Below the pieces are notes generated by a model, which was not told the origin of the DNA, did no database searches, and worked only from the letters and a program-made list of their open reading frames with translations. From Streptomyces sulfonofaciens (GTDB taxonomy: Bacteria > Actinomycetota > Actinomycetes > Streptomycetales > Streptomycetaceae): a stretch of 64,000 nt of DNA. The stretch spans positions 124,001 to 188,000 of the forward strand of contig NZ_BNCD01000005.1 in NCBI RefSeq assembly GCF_014656295.1, given 5' to 3'. Below, piece by piece: positions 55,873 to 64,000 of the stretch; within the stretch, counting starts at the first letter, position 1; each line of letters opens with the position of its first letter. Position numbers and translations under genes: made by a program.

Positions 55873-55990
55873 TCTAGCATGGGGTCGCGGCGCTCCGGAA
55901 CCCGCGCCTCCTGTGTCCTCGGCCATAGCCCACCGGGCCGTCGGCCTGTGCCCGCAAGGGCGTTGGGGAGGCGCCCGGGGATCTGCGGAT

Positions 55991-56006
55991 ACTGGTGTGG
56001 ACCAGT
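55991..56006 (+). promoter_or_regulatory. dre site upstream of nagF
   Basis: ACTGGTGTGGACCAGT is a near-perfect dyad with 13 of 16 consensus matches, ending 41 bases before the nagF start. Confidence 0.85.
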
Positions 56007-56047
56007 TGCGCCGTGACGACACGTGTGATGAATGAGGGAGACCGGAC

Positions 56048-56281
56048 ATGCCCACCAAGGCCGAGAAGATCGTCGCCGCGCTCGGCGGCATCGAGAACAT
56101 CGAGGAGATCGAGGGCTGCATCACCCGCCTGCGGACCGAGGTCGTCGATCCCGGCAAGGTCGACGAGGCCGCGCTCAAGGCGGCCGGCGCGCACGGCGTC
56201 GTCACCATGGGCAGCGCGATCCAGGTGGTCGTGGGCACGGACGCCGACCCGATCGCGGCGGAGATCGAGGACCTGATGTGA
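56048..56281 (+). CDS. nagF: GlcNAc PTS IIB component
   Basis: A 77-residue IIB protein: MPTKAEKIVAALGGIENIEEIEGCITRLRTEV, with the phosphorylated Cys24 in GCITRLR, and GVVTMGSAIQVVVGTDADPIAAEI. It relays phosphate from IIA to GlcNAc entering through NagE2. Transcribed divergently from nagE2 with a dre site in its own promoter; the whole intergenic region carries three dre-like sites. Confidence 0.94.
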   Translation: MPTKAEKIVAALGGIENIEEIEGCITRLRTEVVDPGKVDEAALKAAGAHGVVTMGSAIQVVVGTDADPIAAEIEDLM

Positions 56282-56307
56282 GGCCGGGCCCGCCGCCGGG
56301 TCCGGCC
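56282..56307 (+). terminator. terminator after nagF
   Basis: GGCCGGGCCC (56282-56291) pairs with GGGTCCGGCC (56298-56307), with one G-T pair and a 6-base loop, starting at the base after the stop. Confidence 0.65.
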
Positions 56308-56398
56308 CCGGGTCCGGCGGGAGGGGCCCCTCGGGCGCCTGGCTGCCCGCGCCCGGGCGCGCGGCCGCCCGGGCACGGGCACGGATAGGCTCGCCCCC

Positions 56399-57121
<723 letters not shown>

Positions 57122-57300
57122 GGCACGCGGGCCCGGGCCGGTGGCGGGCCCAGGGGGTGGCGGTGGCCGGGTGCGGTGGCCGGTCGGTGCGGCCGGGAGG
57201 GTAAAGAGGCAACCAAGGACCGTCCCGCTTGCGTTCTAACGGGTACGGGCGCGCGGACTGACCGGCCGGCGCCCAGCCGTCTCCTGGGAGGACCGCCGAC

Positions 57301-57699
57301 ATGGCTGCGCGCCGTCGCCGTATCACCACCGCTGTTGTCGCCGCCGTCGCGGGCATGGCCTTCACCGTGCCCGCCCTGGTGGGGTGTGATGCCGTCGGCA
57401 AGGCCATGGACTGCCTCCACACCGCCGACTCCATCGCGGACAGCGTCACCGACCTCCAGCAGGCCGTGGAGAACGCCTCCGACGACCCCACCCAGGCCGA
57501 TGACGCGCTGGACGCCATAGAGAAGAACCTCGCCAAGATCGGCGACAGGACCGGCGACGGCGACGTCGACAAGGCCGTCGACGACCTGCGCAAGGCCGTG
57601 GGGAACGTGCGCACCGCGATCCGCGACGGCGACGGGGCGCCCGACCTGAGCCCCGTCACGGACGCGGCGGGCGAGCTGACCAAGGTCTGCACGCCCTGA
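57301..57699 (+). CDS. small lipoprotein
   Basis: A 132-residue protein. The signal peptide MAARRRRITTAVVAAVAGMAFTVPALVGC has an LVGC lipobox. The mature part is helical and Asp/Ala-rich (DSIADSVTDLQQAVENASDDPTQADDALDAIEKNLAKIGD) with Cys residues at C38-like and near the end (KVCTP). No family recognised. RBS CTGGGAGGACCG precedes ATG 57301. Inserted between rph and rdgB. Confidence 0.8.
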   Translation: MAARRRRITTAVVAAVAGMAFTVPALVGCDAVGKAMDCLHTADSIADSVTDLQQAVENASDDPTQADDALDAIEKNLAKIGDRTGDGDVDKAVDDLRKAVGNVRTAIRDGDGAPDLSPVTDAAGELTKVCTP

Positions 57700-58088
57700 C
57701 ACCTGACCGGCGCCCGGGTGCCGGGTGCCGGGTGCTGGGGTGCCCGGGTGTCGGGGTGCCCGACGGCCCCGGTCGCCCGACGGCTTGGCCGTCCCGGCCA
57801 CGGGGGCTGACGCGGCGCCTCGGTGCGCGGCGCCTCGGAGCGCGGTAGTCCGGAGCACGCCCATGCCCGTCGGGAGCGCGGCCGTCCGGAGCATGCCCGC
57901 TCGGAGCACGGCCGTCCGGAGCACCTAGGCCCGGAGCGAGGCCGTCTCAGATCGCGTCCGCCCGGAGCGGGGCCGTCTCAGGTCGCATCCGCCCGGAGCG
58001 AGGCGTCTGTGGGTCGCGTCCGCCGGGAGCCGTCCGCCCGGGGCGCCCTGCCGCCGGGGGGCCGGGCGGTACTCGCGATACTGGGCGT
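57700..58088. repeat. repeat-rich spacer before rdgB
   Basis: Three blocks: GGGTGCC(G/C)GG repeats at 57715-57765; CGGAGC(A/G)CG-GCCGTC units at 57836-57925; and two ~30-base copies of GGCCGTCTCAGRTCGCRTCC-GCCCGGAGCG (57942-58000) with a decayed third to ~58030. No gene is supported. Confidence 0.75.
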
Positions 58089-58691
58089 ATGACCCGCCTG
58101 ATTCTCGCCACCCGTAACGCCGCGAAGGTCACCGAGCTCCGGGCGATCCTCGCCGATGCGGGGCTCAGCCACGAACTCCTCGGTGTCGACGCCTTCCCCG
58201 AGCTCTCGGACGTCAAGGAGACCGGTGTCACCTTCGCCGAGAACGCGCTGCTGAAGGCCCATGCGACGGCGCGTGCGACCGGCTTGCCCGCGGTGGCCGA
58301 CGACTCGGGGCTCTGCGTGGACGTGCTCGGCGGGGCGCCCGGGATCTTCTCCGCGCGCTGGGCGGGGCGGCACGGCGACGACCGGGCCAACCTGGAGCTG
58401 CTGCTGGCGCAGCTCGCCGACATCGACGGTGCGCACCGCGGTGCGCACTTCGCGTGCGCGGCGGCGCTCGCCCTGCCGGACGGGCGGGAGCGCGTGGTGG
58501 AGGGGCGGCTGACGGGGGTACTGCGGTTCGAGGCCGCGGGGGACGGGGGCTTCGGGTACGACCCGATCCTGGAGCCGGACGGGGTGGGACGGACCTGTGC
58601 GGAGCTGAGTCCGCCGGAGAAGAACGCGATCAGCCACCGCGGCAAGGCCTTCCGCGCGCTCGTTCCGGCCGTCCGCGAACTCCTGGCCTGA
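58089..58691 (+). CDS. rdgB: ITP/XTP (non-canonical purine NTP) pyrophosphatase
   Basis: A 200-residue Ham1-family enzyme that removes dITP and XTP from the nucleotide pool. LILATRNAAKVTELRAIL, GVTFAENALLKAHATARATGLPAVADDSGLCVDVLGGAPGIFSARWAG, and GFGYDPIL with AELSPPEKNAISHRGKAF are the conserved blocks. Full length. A perfect 13-base terminator follows at 58720. Confidence 0.96.
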   Translation: MTRLILATRNAAKVTELRAILADAGLSHELLGVDAFPELSDVKETGVTFAENALLKAHATARATGLPAVADDSGLCVDVLGGAPGIFSARWAGRHGDDRANLELLLAQLADIDGAHRGAHFACAAALALPDGRERVVEGRLTGVLRFEAAGDGGFGYDPILEPDGVGRTCAELSPPEKNAISHRGKAFRALVPAVRELLA

Positions 58692-58719
58692 CCTGGCCTG
58701 CCCCGACCGGTGGGCGCGG

Positions 58720-58746
58720 GGCCCTGGTTCCCGGGGAACCAGGGCC
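58720..58746. terminator. perfect palindrome terminator between rdgB and tRNA-Leu
   Basis: GGCCCTGGTTCCC (58720-58732) pairs with GGGAACCAGGGCC (58734-58746) with a one-base centre, followed by TTCGTG. It could serve both rdgB (plus) and tRNA-Leu (minus). Confidence 0.9.
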
Positions 58747-58750
58747 TTCG

Positions 58751-58835
58751 TGCGGCCGGAGGGACTTGAACCCTCACGGGGTGTTAGCCCACTGGGACCT
58801 AAACCCAGCGTGTCTGCCAGTTCCACCACGGCCGC
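58751..58835 (-). tRNA. tRNA-Leu (TAG)
   Basis: An 85-base class II tRNA on the minus strand. Acceptor GCGGCCG/CGGCCGC, anticodon stem CTGGG/CCCAG with loop TTTAGGT (anticodon TAG), a long variable arm, T-arm GGGTTCAAGTCCC. CCA is not encoded. It decodes CUA and CUG-type leucine codons. Confidence 0.95.
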
Positions 58836-58896
58836 GTACCGTCGACATCGTAGTGGCCCGCGGGCCGTGGTCGCCCCACCCCCTGGCAGCGGGGCG

Positions 58897-60396
58897 TCAG
58901 AACCTGGGGTCGGGAGACTGCGACTCCACCAGCCGGGCCGCTTCCTCCGGCGTCTCCACCGACGGCGGCGACCCCTCCAGCGGCCGTTGCGCCGTCTCCT
59001 TCATGCAGGCCACCGCGACCACCCCGACCAGCGCCGCCGCCATCGCGTAGTACGCCGGCATCATGTCCGTGCCCGCCGCGCTGATCAGCGCCGTGATCAC
59101 CAGTGGTGTGGTGCCGCCGAAGAGGGACGCCGAGAGGTTGTAGCCGACCGACAGCGAGCCGTAGCGCACCTGGGTCGGGAAGAGGGCGGGCAGGGCCGCC
59201 GACATGGTGCCCAGCAGGCAGACCAGGGAGAGTCCGAGCATCAGCATGCCCGCCGGGACCGCCACCAGGCCGCCCAGCCTGACCAGCAGGAACGACGGTA
59301 CGGAGAGCACCAGGAAGCCCAGCATGCCGGCCATCAGCAGCGGTTTGCGGCCGAACCGGTCCGAGAGCCTCCCGACCTGGTTGATGATCAGCATCAGCAG
59401 CACCATGGTGCACAGCAGGATCAGCAGCCCGTGCGTGTCGTCGTAGCCGAGCTGGTCGGTCAGGTACGTCGGCATGTACGACAGCAGCATGTAGTCGGTG
59501 ATGTTGTACGCGCCCACCAGGCAGATGCACAGGATCAGCGTCCGCCAGTGGTTGCGGAAGATGGCCGTCAGGTCGCCCTTCGCGGTGGTCTCGACGCTGC
59601 TGGCCGCCTCGGAGGCGGCGTGCGCGGACCGGTCCTCCAGGTGCTGGAACGCGGGCGTCTCGTCAAGACGCAGCCGCAGGTACAGGCCGACGAGGCCGAG
59701 CGGGCCCGCGACCAGGAACGGCAGCCGCCACGCCCAGGCGTCCATCTGGTCCGCGGAGAGCAGCAGGGTCAGCGCCACCACGAGTCCGGACGCGCCGACG
59801 TATCCGGCCAGCGTGCCGAACTCCAGGAAGCTGCCGAACCAGCCGCGCCGCTTGTCCGGCGCGTACTCGGCGATGAAGGTGGACGCCCCGCCGTACTCGC
59901 CGCCCGTGGAGAAGCCCTGCACCAGCCTGAAGAGGATCAGCAGGGCCGGCGACCAGAAGCCGATCGTGGCGTAGGAGGGGATCAGGCCGATCGAGAACGT
60001 GCCGATCGCCATCATGATCATGGTGAGGGCGAGCACCTTCTTGCGGCCGATCCTGTCGCCCATCGGGCCGAAGACCATGCCGCCGATCGGGCGCACCAGG
60101 AAGGAGACCGCGAAGGTGGCGAAGGACGACAGCAACTGCACCGTGTCGTTCCCGGCGGGGAAGAAGACATGGCCGATGGTCACGGCCAGGTAGCTGTAGA
60201 TGCCGAAGTCGAACCACTCCATGGCGTTGCCGAGCGCGGCCGCCTTCACCGCCCTGCGCACCGCCGCCTCGTCCGTGACGGTGATGTCGGTGCGGCGCAG
60301 CGGTGGGTTCCTGCGGCGTCTGACGGCGCGGAAGAGGGCCGGGTGGCGCTTCACCGCCTCGGGATCGGCCTCGTGGTCATGCCCGCTGACCGCCAT
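58897..60396 (-). CDS. MHS-family (ProP-type) metabolite transporter
   Basis: A 499-residue, 12-helix major facilitator protein. The MHS markers are AALGNAMEWFDFGIYSYLAVTIGHVFFP, RPIGGMVFGPMGDRIGRKKVLALTMI and RLVQGFSTGGEYGGASTFIAEYAPDKRRGW. It resembles ProP and KgtP symporters that bring in proline/betaine or dicarboxylates with protons. The first ~45 residues are soluble (RRRRNPPLRR). Downstream of bcp with a terminator between, so separately transcribed. Substrate is open. Confidence 0.9.
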   Translation of the reverse strand: MAVSGHDHEADPEAVKRHPALFRAVRRRRNPPLRRTDITVTDEAAVRRAVKAAALGNAMEWFDFGIYSYLAVTIGHVFFPAGNDTVQLLSSFATFAVSFLVRPIGGMVFGPMGDRIGRKKVLALTMIMMAIGTFSIGLIPSYATIGFWSPALLILFRLVQGFSTGGEYGGASTFIAEYAPDKRRGWFGSFLEFGTLAGYVGASGLVVALTLLLSADQMDAWAWRLPFLVAGPLGLVGLYLRLRLDETPAFQHLEDRSAHAASEAASSVETTAKGDLTAIFRNHWRTLILCICLVGAYNITDYMLLSYMPTYLTDQLGYDDTHGLLILLCTMVLLMLIINQVGRLSDRFGRKPLLMAGMLGFLVLSVPSFLLVRLGGLVAVPAGMLMLGLSLVCLLGTMSAALPALFPTQVRYGSLSVGYNLSASLFGGTTPLVITALISAAGTDMMPAYYAMAAALVGVVAVACMKETAQRPLEGSPPSVETPEEAARLVESQSPDPRF

Positions 60397-60467
60397 GGAG
60401 CGGTTCCTCCTTCACTCGGGGCGCACGTCCATGGGATCGGTTGCTCCGATATGGCGGCCGCAAACGA

Positions 60468-60488
60468 AATCCCCCATTGCGGGGGATT
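60468..60488 (-). terminator. terminator after bcp
   Basis: AATCCCCC (60468-60475) and GGGGGATT (60481-60488) form a perfect 8-base stem with a 5-base loop. Read on the minus strand it continues TTCGTTTGC, a near rho-independent form, 25 bases after the bcp stop. Confidence 0.8.
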
Positions 60489-60512
60489 CTCATCACACCA
60501 TGGAGTGATGTG

Positions 60513-60980
60513 TCACAGTCCCAGCTCCTTGATGATCTTGGCGACGTGCCCGGTGGCCCTGACGTTGTACAGGGCACGCTCCACCGTGCCGTCCGCGTCG
60601 ACGAAGACGGTGGAGCGGATCACCCCGGTGACCGTCTTGCCGTAGAGCTTCTTCTCGCCGAAGGCGCCGTACCGCGTCAGGACGGACTTGTCCGGGTCGG
60701 CCAGCAGGGTCACCCTGAGCTGCTCCTTCTCGCGGAACCTGGCCAGCTTCGCGGGCTGGTCGGGGGAGATGCCGATCACGTCGTAGCCCGCGCCCGCCAG
60801 CAGGTCGAGGTTGTCGGTGAAGTCGCAGGCCTGCTTGGTGCAGCCGGGCGTGAGGGCGGCCGGGTAGAAGTACACGATGACCTTGCGGCCGAGGTGGTCG
60901 GCGAGGGACACCTTGGTGCCGTCGGCGTCGGGGAGGGTGAAGGCGGGGGCGGTGTCGCCCGGCTGGAGTCGCTCGCTCAT
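60513..60980 (-). CDS. bcp: thioredoxin-dependent peroxiredoxin (Bcp)
   Basis: A 155-residue AhpC/TSA-family peroxidase reducing H2O2 and organic hydroperoxides. YFYPAALTPGCTKQACDFTDNL contains the peroxidatic Cys (PGCT) and a second Cys five residues on (QAC), the usual Bcp/PrxQ pair. The first motif residue differs (AAL where many have KDD/KAS). ATG 60980. Cytoplasmic. Confidence 0.95.
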   Translation of the reverse strand: MSERLQPGDTAPAFTLPDADGTKVSLADHLGRKVIVYFYPAALTPGCTKQACDFTDNLDLLAGAGYDVIGISPDQPAKLARFREKEQLRVTLLADPDKSVLTRYGAFGEKKLYGKTVTGVIRSTVFVDADGTVERALYNVRATGHVAKIIKELGL

Positions 60981-61202
60981 GGTCTTCCTCCTGGGTCCTT
61001 CGGCGGACGGGCGCCGCCCGGCCGCCGGAGTGCGGTGGCCTGTGGTGCGTGGTACGCGGGATGCGGACAACGGCTGACGGACACGAGCGTAACGAGGCCC
61101 CAGGGGGGTGCCGTGGGGTGCCGGGCGCGGTGAGCTGACAGACTGTCGCCCTGACCCAGCACAGGCCGGCGCCGGGCGCCGGAGGACCACGGAGGCAGCG
61201 CG

Positions 61203-61532
61203 GTGTCGGAAACGGCGGATACCAGGACCCCTGCGCAGATCGAGGCGGACATCAGGCGCCGCCGGGAGAGGCTGGCCGAGGCGCTCGACGAGATCGGGGT
61301 GCGGGTGCACCCGAGGACGATCGCCGGGGACGCCAAGGCCAAGGTCGTCGCGGGCGTGGACCGCTCCCTCGGCCGGATGTACGACGGCACCGACCGTCTG
61401 CTGTCCGGCGTGCGCGCCCAGTTCGTCTCCCACGACGGCAGGCCCCGGCTGGAGCGGATCGTGCCCGTGGCGCTCGTGGTGGTCGGCGTGGTGGGACTGC
61501 TGGCGGCCGGCTCCCGGCGGCGCGGGCGCTGA
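61203..61532 (+). CDS. DUF3618 membrane protein
   Basis: A 109-residue protein. The N-terminal half is the DUF3618 motif TPAQIEADIRRRRERLAEALDEIGVRVHPRTIAGDAKAKV; the C-terminus has one membrane helix (IVPVALVVVGVVGLLAAG) and a basic tail. GTG 61203 follows ACCACGGAGGCA. These proteins often sit near phage-shock or membrane-stress genes, but function is unknown. Confidence 0.85.
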   Translation: MSETADTRTPAQIEADIRRRRERLAEALDEIGVRVHPRTIAGDAKAKVVAGVDRSLGRMYDGTDRLLSGVRAQFVSHDGRPRLERIVPVALVVVGVVGLLAAGSRRRGR

Positions 61533-61608
61533 GCCCGCCGCACCCGCCGCGGGCGCAAGCGCCCACCCACCGGCGCACGAGCGGCCCGGGGCCCGGTAGG
61601 TTCGTGGT

Positions 61609-61983
61609 GTGAGCGCGAACAGCGAGAGGCACGCGGACGGCACGATGGACCGTACCCACGACGACAAGCTGCCCATCCGGATGCTGCACGACCGGGTCCT
61701 GGTGCGGCAGGACACCAGCGAGGGCGAGCGGCGTTCCGGCGGCGGGATCCTGATCCCCGCGACCGCAGCGGTAGGCCGGCGGCTGGCCTGGGCCCAGGTC
61801 GTCGCCGTGGGCCAGAACGTACGCACCGTGGAGGCCGGCGACCGCGTCCTGTACGACCCCGAGGACCGTGCCGAGGTCGAGGTGCGCGGGGTCGCCTACG
61901 TCCTGATGCGCGAGCGCGACCTGCACGCGGTGGCCGCCGACCGTTTCGAGGGCTCGCAGGACTCTACGGGCCTGTACCTGTAG
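61609..61983 (+). CDS. GroES-like co-chaperonin domain protein
   Basis: A 124-residue protein with the Cpn10 fold: LPIRMLHDRVLVRQDTSEGERRSGGGILIPATAAVGRRLAWAQVVAVGQNVRTVEAGDRVLYDPEDRAEVEVRGVAYVLMRERDL. It lacks the canonical mobile-loop spacing of GroES, carries an extra N-terminus (MSANSERHADGTMDRTHDD) and a longer tail, and has no groEL partner, so it is a divergent paralogue. GTG 61609 was chosen. Its end overlaps the convergent PBP gene by 20 bases. Confidence 0.82.
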   Translation: MSANSERHADGTMDRTHDDKLPIRMLHDRVLVRQDTSEGERRSGGGILIPATAAVGRRLAWAQVVAVGQNVRTVEAGDRVLYDPEDRAEVEVRGVAYVLMRERDLHAVAADRFEGSQDSTGLYL

Positions 61984-64000
61984 GCGGCGGCCCGCCCGGC
62001 CGCCCCGGGCGGTCGTCCCGGGCGCCGCCCGGGACGCCGGCGGCGAGCGGCCTGCCCGGCGGGCCCGGTGCGCCGGCGTCCGCCGCTTGCGACAGCCGCC
62101 CGTCGCCCGCACCCGGCGGTACCCCGCCGAGTCCCTGCCCAGGACCGCCCTGCCCCGGCTGCGTCCGGTCCTGGTCCGGCAGCGGCTCGTGCGGCGGCCC
62201 CTGGGGGTCGGTGCCGCCGGTGTCCCGGCCGGGATCGTCGCCGGTGCCGCCGGCGTCCTGGCCGCCGACGTCCCCGCCCTGCTCCCCGGGGGGCTGCTCC
62301 TCGCCGGGGGACGGCGACGCGGACTCCTCGGCTCCCGGCTGGAGCCACAGGTCGAAGTCGTGCACCAGTTTCCCGTCCAGCGCCGCGTCGGTGAACCGCG
62401 CCCAGATCCGGGCCGGGAGGTCGCCGCCGTTGATCCGCGGCTCGCCCAGCGCCCCGTACAGCGAGGTGTGCGCGCCGGTGTCGGGGTCCTGGCCCATGAC
62501 GGTGACCACCGTGGCCAGATCGGGCGTGTAGCCGGCGAACCACGCGGCCTTGTCGTCCTCCGCGGTGCCTGTCTTGCCCGCCGCGGGGCGTCCCACGGCC
62601 CGCGCGGCGGTGCCCGTGCCGCCGTCCACCACGCCCCGCAGCACCGCGGTGGTGGTGTCCGCGGCCTCCCTGTTCACCGCCTGGGTGACGGGCCGCGGCG
62701 GCAGCGCCACGTTCCTGCCGTCCTTGGTGACCCGCTCCACCAGCGTGTACGGCGCGTGCCTGCCGTGGTTGGCGAGGGTGGCGTAGGCCTGCGCCAGGTC
62801 GAGCGCGCTCGCGGTGGCGGTGCCCAGGGCGATGGCGGGCCCCTTGGGCATGTCGCGGGTGTCCGCGGGCAGGCCCAGGCCGATCGCGGTGGACCTGACC
62901 TTGTCGGGGCCCACGTCGACGGCCATCTGCGCGTAGACCGCGTTCACGGACTTGTCCGTGGCCTCGCGGACGCTGATGGGCCCGTAGTCGACGTGGTCCT
63001 CGTTCTGCGGCGCGTACGGGCGGCCCCGCCAGCCCCGCACGGGGCGCTGGTCGGTGCCGTCGTAGGTGGTGCTCGGGTTGATCTCGTGGCCGTGCTGGTC
63101 GACGGCGCCGTGCTGGACGGCCGCGGCCAGCACGAACGGCTTGAAGGCCGAGCCGACCTGGTAGTCCCGGCGGGTGGCGTTGTTGACGTACTGCTTCGTG
63201 TAGTCGATGCCGCCGTACATCGCGATGACCTTGCCGGTGCCCGGGTCGACGGCGACGCCGCCCGCGCGGACGGTGCGGTCCACCCGGCGTGCCCGCTTGT
63301 CGAGCCGGGACAGCAACTGGTCGTCGACGGCCGCGGCGAAGGCGTCCTGCTGGTGGCGGTGGAGCGTGGTGGTGATGCGGTAGCCGTGCGCGTTCCGGCC
63401 GATGACGTGGTGGCCGACGAGGTAGTCCTTCACGGCCTGCACCAGATAGCCGCGCTGCCCGCCCAGACCGGACCAGGACCCCGCGTGCGGCGAGCGGGGC
63501 GCGGGGAAGGCCGCACGGGCCCGCTGCCCGGGGCTCAGCCAGTGCTCCTTGGCCATCCCGTCGAGTACGTACCGCCAGCGGGAGAGGACCTTCGGCCGGT
63601 TCTCCGGGTGCGCCACGACGTCGTAGGCGCTCGGGGCGTTCAGCAGCGTGGCGAGGTACGCGCCCTGCGCGACGTCCAGGTCGGACGCGTCGACGCCGTA
63701 GTACGCCTGCGCGGCGGCCTGGATGCCGTAGGCGTTGCGGCCGAAGTAGCTGGTGTTCAGATAGCCCTGGAGGATGTGCCGCTTGCTCTGCTCGCGGTCC
63801 AGCTTGATCGCGATGAAGAACTCCTTCACCTTGCGGGTGACCGTCTGGTCCTGGTCCAGGTAGTAGTTCTTCACGTACTGCTGCGTGATGGTCGAGCCGG
63901 ACTGCCTGCCCTTGCCGGTGACCGTGTTCCAGGCGGCGCGGATCATGGCCTGCGGGTCGACGGCGGACTCGTAGTAGAAGTCGCGGTCCTCGGCGGCCAG
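61964..64000 (-). CDS. class A penicillin-binding protein (glycosyltransferase + transpeptidase), truncated at window edge
   Basis: About 678 residues of a bifunctional PBP; the N-terminus and membrane anchor lie beyond 64000. The GT51 domain is seen in AAEDRDFYYESAVDPQAMIRAA, GSTITQQYVKNYYLDQ and GYLNTSYFGRNAYGIQAAAQAYYG. The transpeptidase has SAFK (Ser of SxxK in VGSAFKPFVLAAAVQHG), SVN (KSVNAVYAQM) and KTGT (AAGKTGTAEDDKAAWFAGYTP). A ~120-residue disordered Pro/Gly/Asp C-terminal tail follows. It builds peptidoglycan at the membrane. Its 3' end overlaps the GroES-like gene. Confidence 0.93.
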   Translation of the reverse strand: MAAEDRDFYYESAVDPQAMIRAAWNTVTGKGRQSGSTITQQYVKNYYLDQDQTVTRKVKEFFIAIKLDREQSKRHILQGYLNTSYFGRNAYGIQAAAQAYYGVDASDLDVAQGAYLATLLNAPSAYDVVAHPENRPKVLSRWRYVLDGMAKEHWLSPGQRARAAFPAPRSPHAGSWSGLGGQRGYLVQAVKDYLVGHHVIGRNAHGYRITTTLHRHQQDAFAAAVDDQLLSRLDKRARRVDRTVRAGGVAVDPGTGKVIAMYGGIDYTKQYVNNATRRDYQVGSAFKPFVLAAAVQHGAVDQHGHEINPSTTYDGTDQRPVRGWRGRPYAPQNEDHVDYGPISVREATDKSVNAVYAQMAVDVGPDKVRSTAIGLGLPADTRDMPKGPAIALGTATASALDLAQAYATLANHGRHAPYTLVERVTKDGRNVALPPRPVTQAVNREAADTTTAVLRGVVDGGTGTAARAVGRPAAGKTGTAEDDKAAWFAGYTPDLATVVTVMGQDPDTGAHTSLYGALGEPRINGGDLPARIWARFTDAALDGKLVHDFDLWLQPGAEESASPSPGEEQPPGEQGGDVGGQDAGGTGDDPGRDTGGTDPQGPPHEPLPDQDRTQPGQGGPGQGLGGVPPGAGDGRLSQAADAGAPGPPGRPLAAGVPGGARDDRPGRPGGPPPTGTGP

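Overview
The window is a piece of a high-GC actinobacterial chromosome, almost certainly a Streptomyces. Supporting signs are the codon use, many GTG starts, an ssgG-type sporulation gene, an N-acetylglucosamine PTS with DasR-type (dre) operators, the CysO/CysM/JAMM sulfur-carrier genes and a Tat-exported hydrolase. From memory, the gene order (malic enzyme, HU, murA, YqgE, DUF3039, sugar ABC operon and hexosaminidase ... clpS, DUF2017, mec, cysO, cysM, nagE2/nagF, rph, rdgB, bcp, groES-like, PBP) matches the core arm of S. coelicolor around SCO2951 down to SCO2897. That comparison is not a database result.

Layout. 1-3.6 kb: malic enzyme end, HU, MurA, YqgE and DUF3039 housekeeping genes. 3.7-8.9 kb: an ABC importer plus a cytoplasmic GH20 beta-N-acetylhexosaminidase, with a dre-like site upstream. 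9.2-15.8 kb: a three-subunit molybdenum hydroxylase whose iron-sulfur subunit carries about 890 residues of low-complexity extension. 15.8-19.7 kb: an accessory patch with a decayed IS5-type transposase tail and a three-gene cassette (lipoprotein, large WXG-like protein, small partner) resembling type VII secretion effector loci. 20.1-26.2 kb: a PPOX flavoprotein, a secreted ThuA-lectin protein behind a dre-like dyad, tRNA-Cys, and a Tat-exported propeller-amidohydrolase interrupted by an in-frame TAG. 26.4-34.5 kb: an MFS exporter, a DEAD/DEAH helicase, an IclR regulator, a Lon-like protease, an Lrp regulator and hpd. 34.5-44.2 kb: a small TPR-like protein, a GlcD-like oxidase, SsgG, two RDD membrane proteins, a secreted M6 protease and a hypothetical protein. 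44.4-47.7 kb: NAD salvage (pncA, pncB), clpS and DUF2017. 48.1-53.5 kb: an amino-acid permease behind a Crp-like palindrome, then the Mec/CysO/CysM cysteine pathway with a cysteine-bearing leader peptide. 53.7-64 kb: an MBL-fold protein, nagE2/nagF with three dre-like sites, rph, a lipoprotein, rdgB, tRNA-Leu, an MHS transporter, bcp, a DUF3618 protein, a GroES-like protein and a truncated class A PBP.

The strongest themes are aminosugar uptake (ABC plus GH20, PTS IIC/IIB, shared dre-like sites) and sulfur-carrier-dependent cysteine synthesis (JAMM protease, CysO with residues beyond the Gly-Gly, CysM, leader peptide). The least described item is the 16.2-19.7 kb cassette. Many downstream spacers hold short GC-rich tandem repeats. 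I saw no TTA (bldA-type) codon in the main genes, but that scan was by eye.
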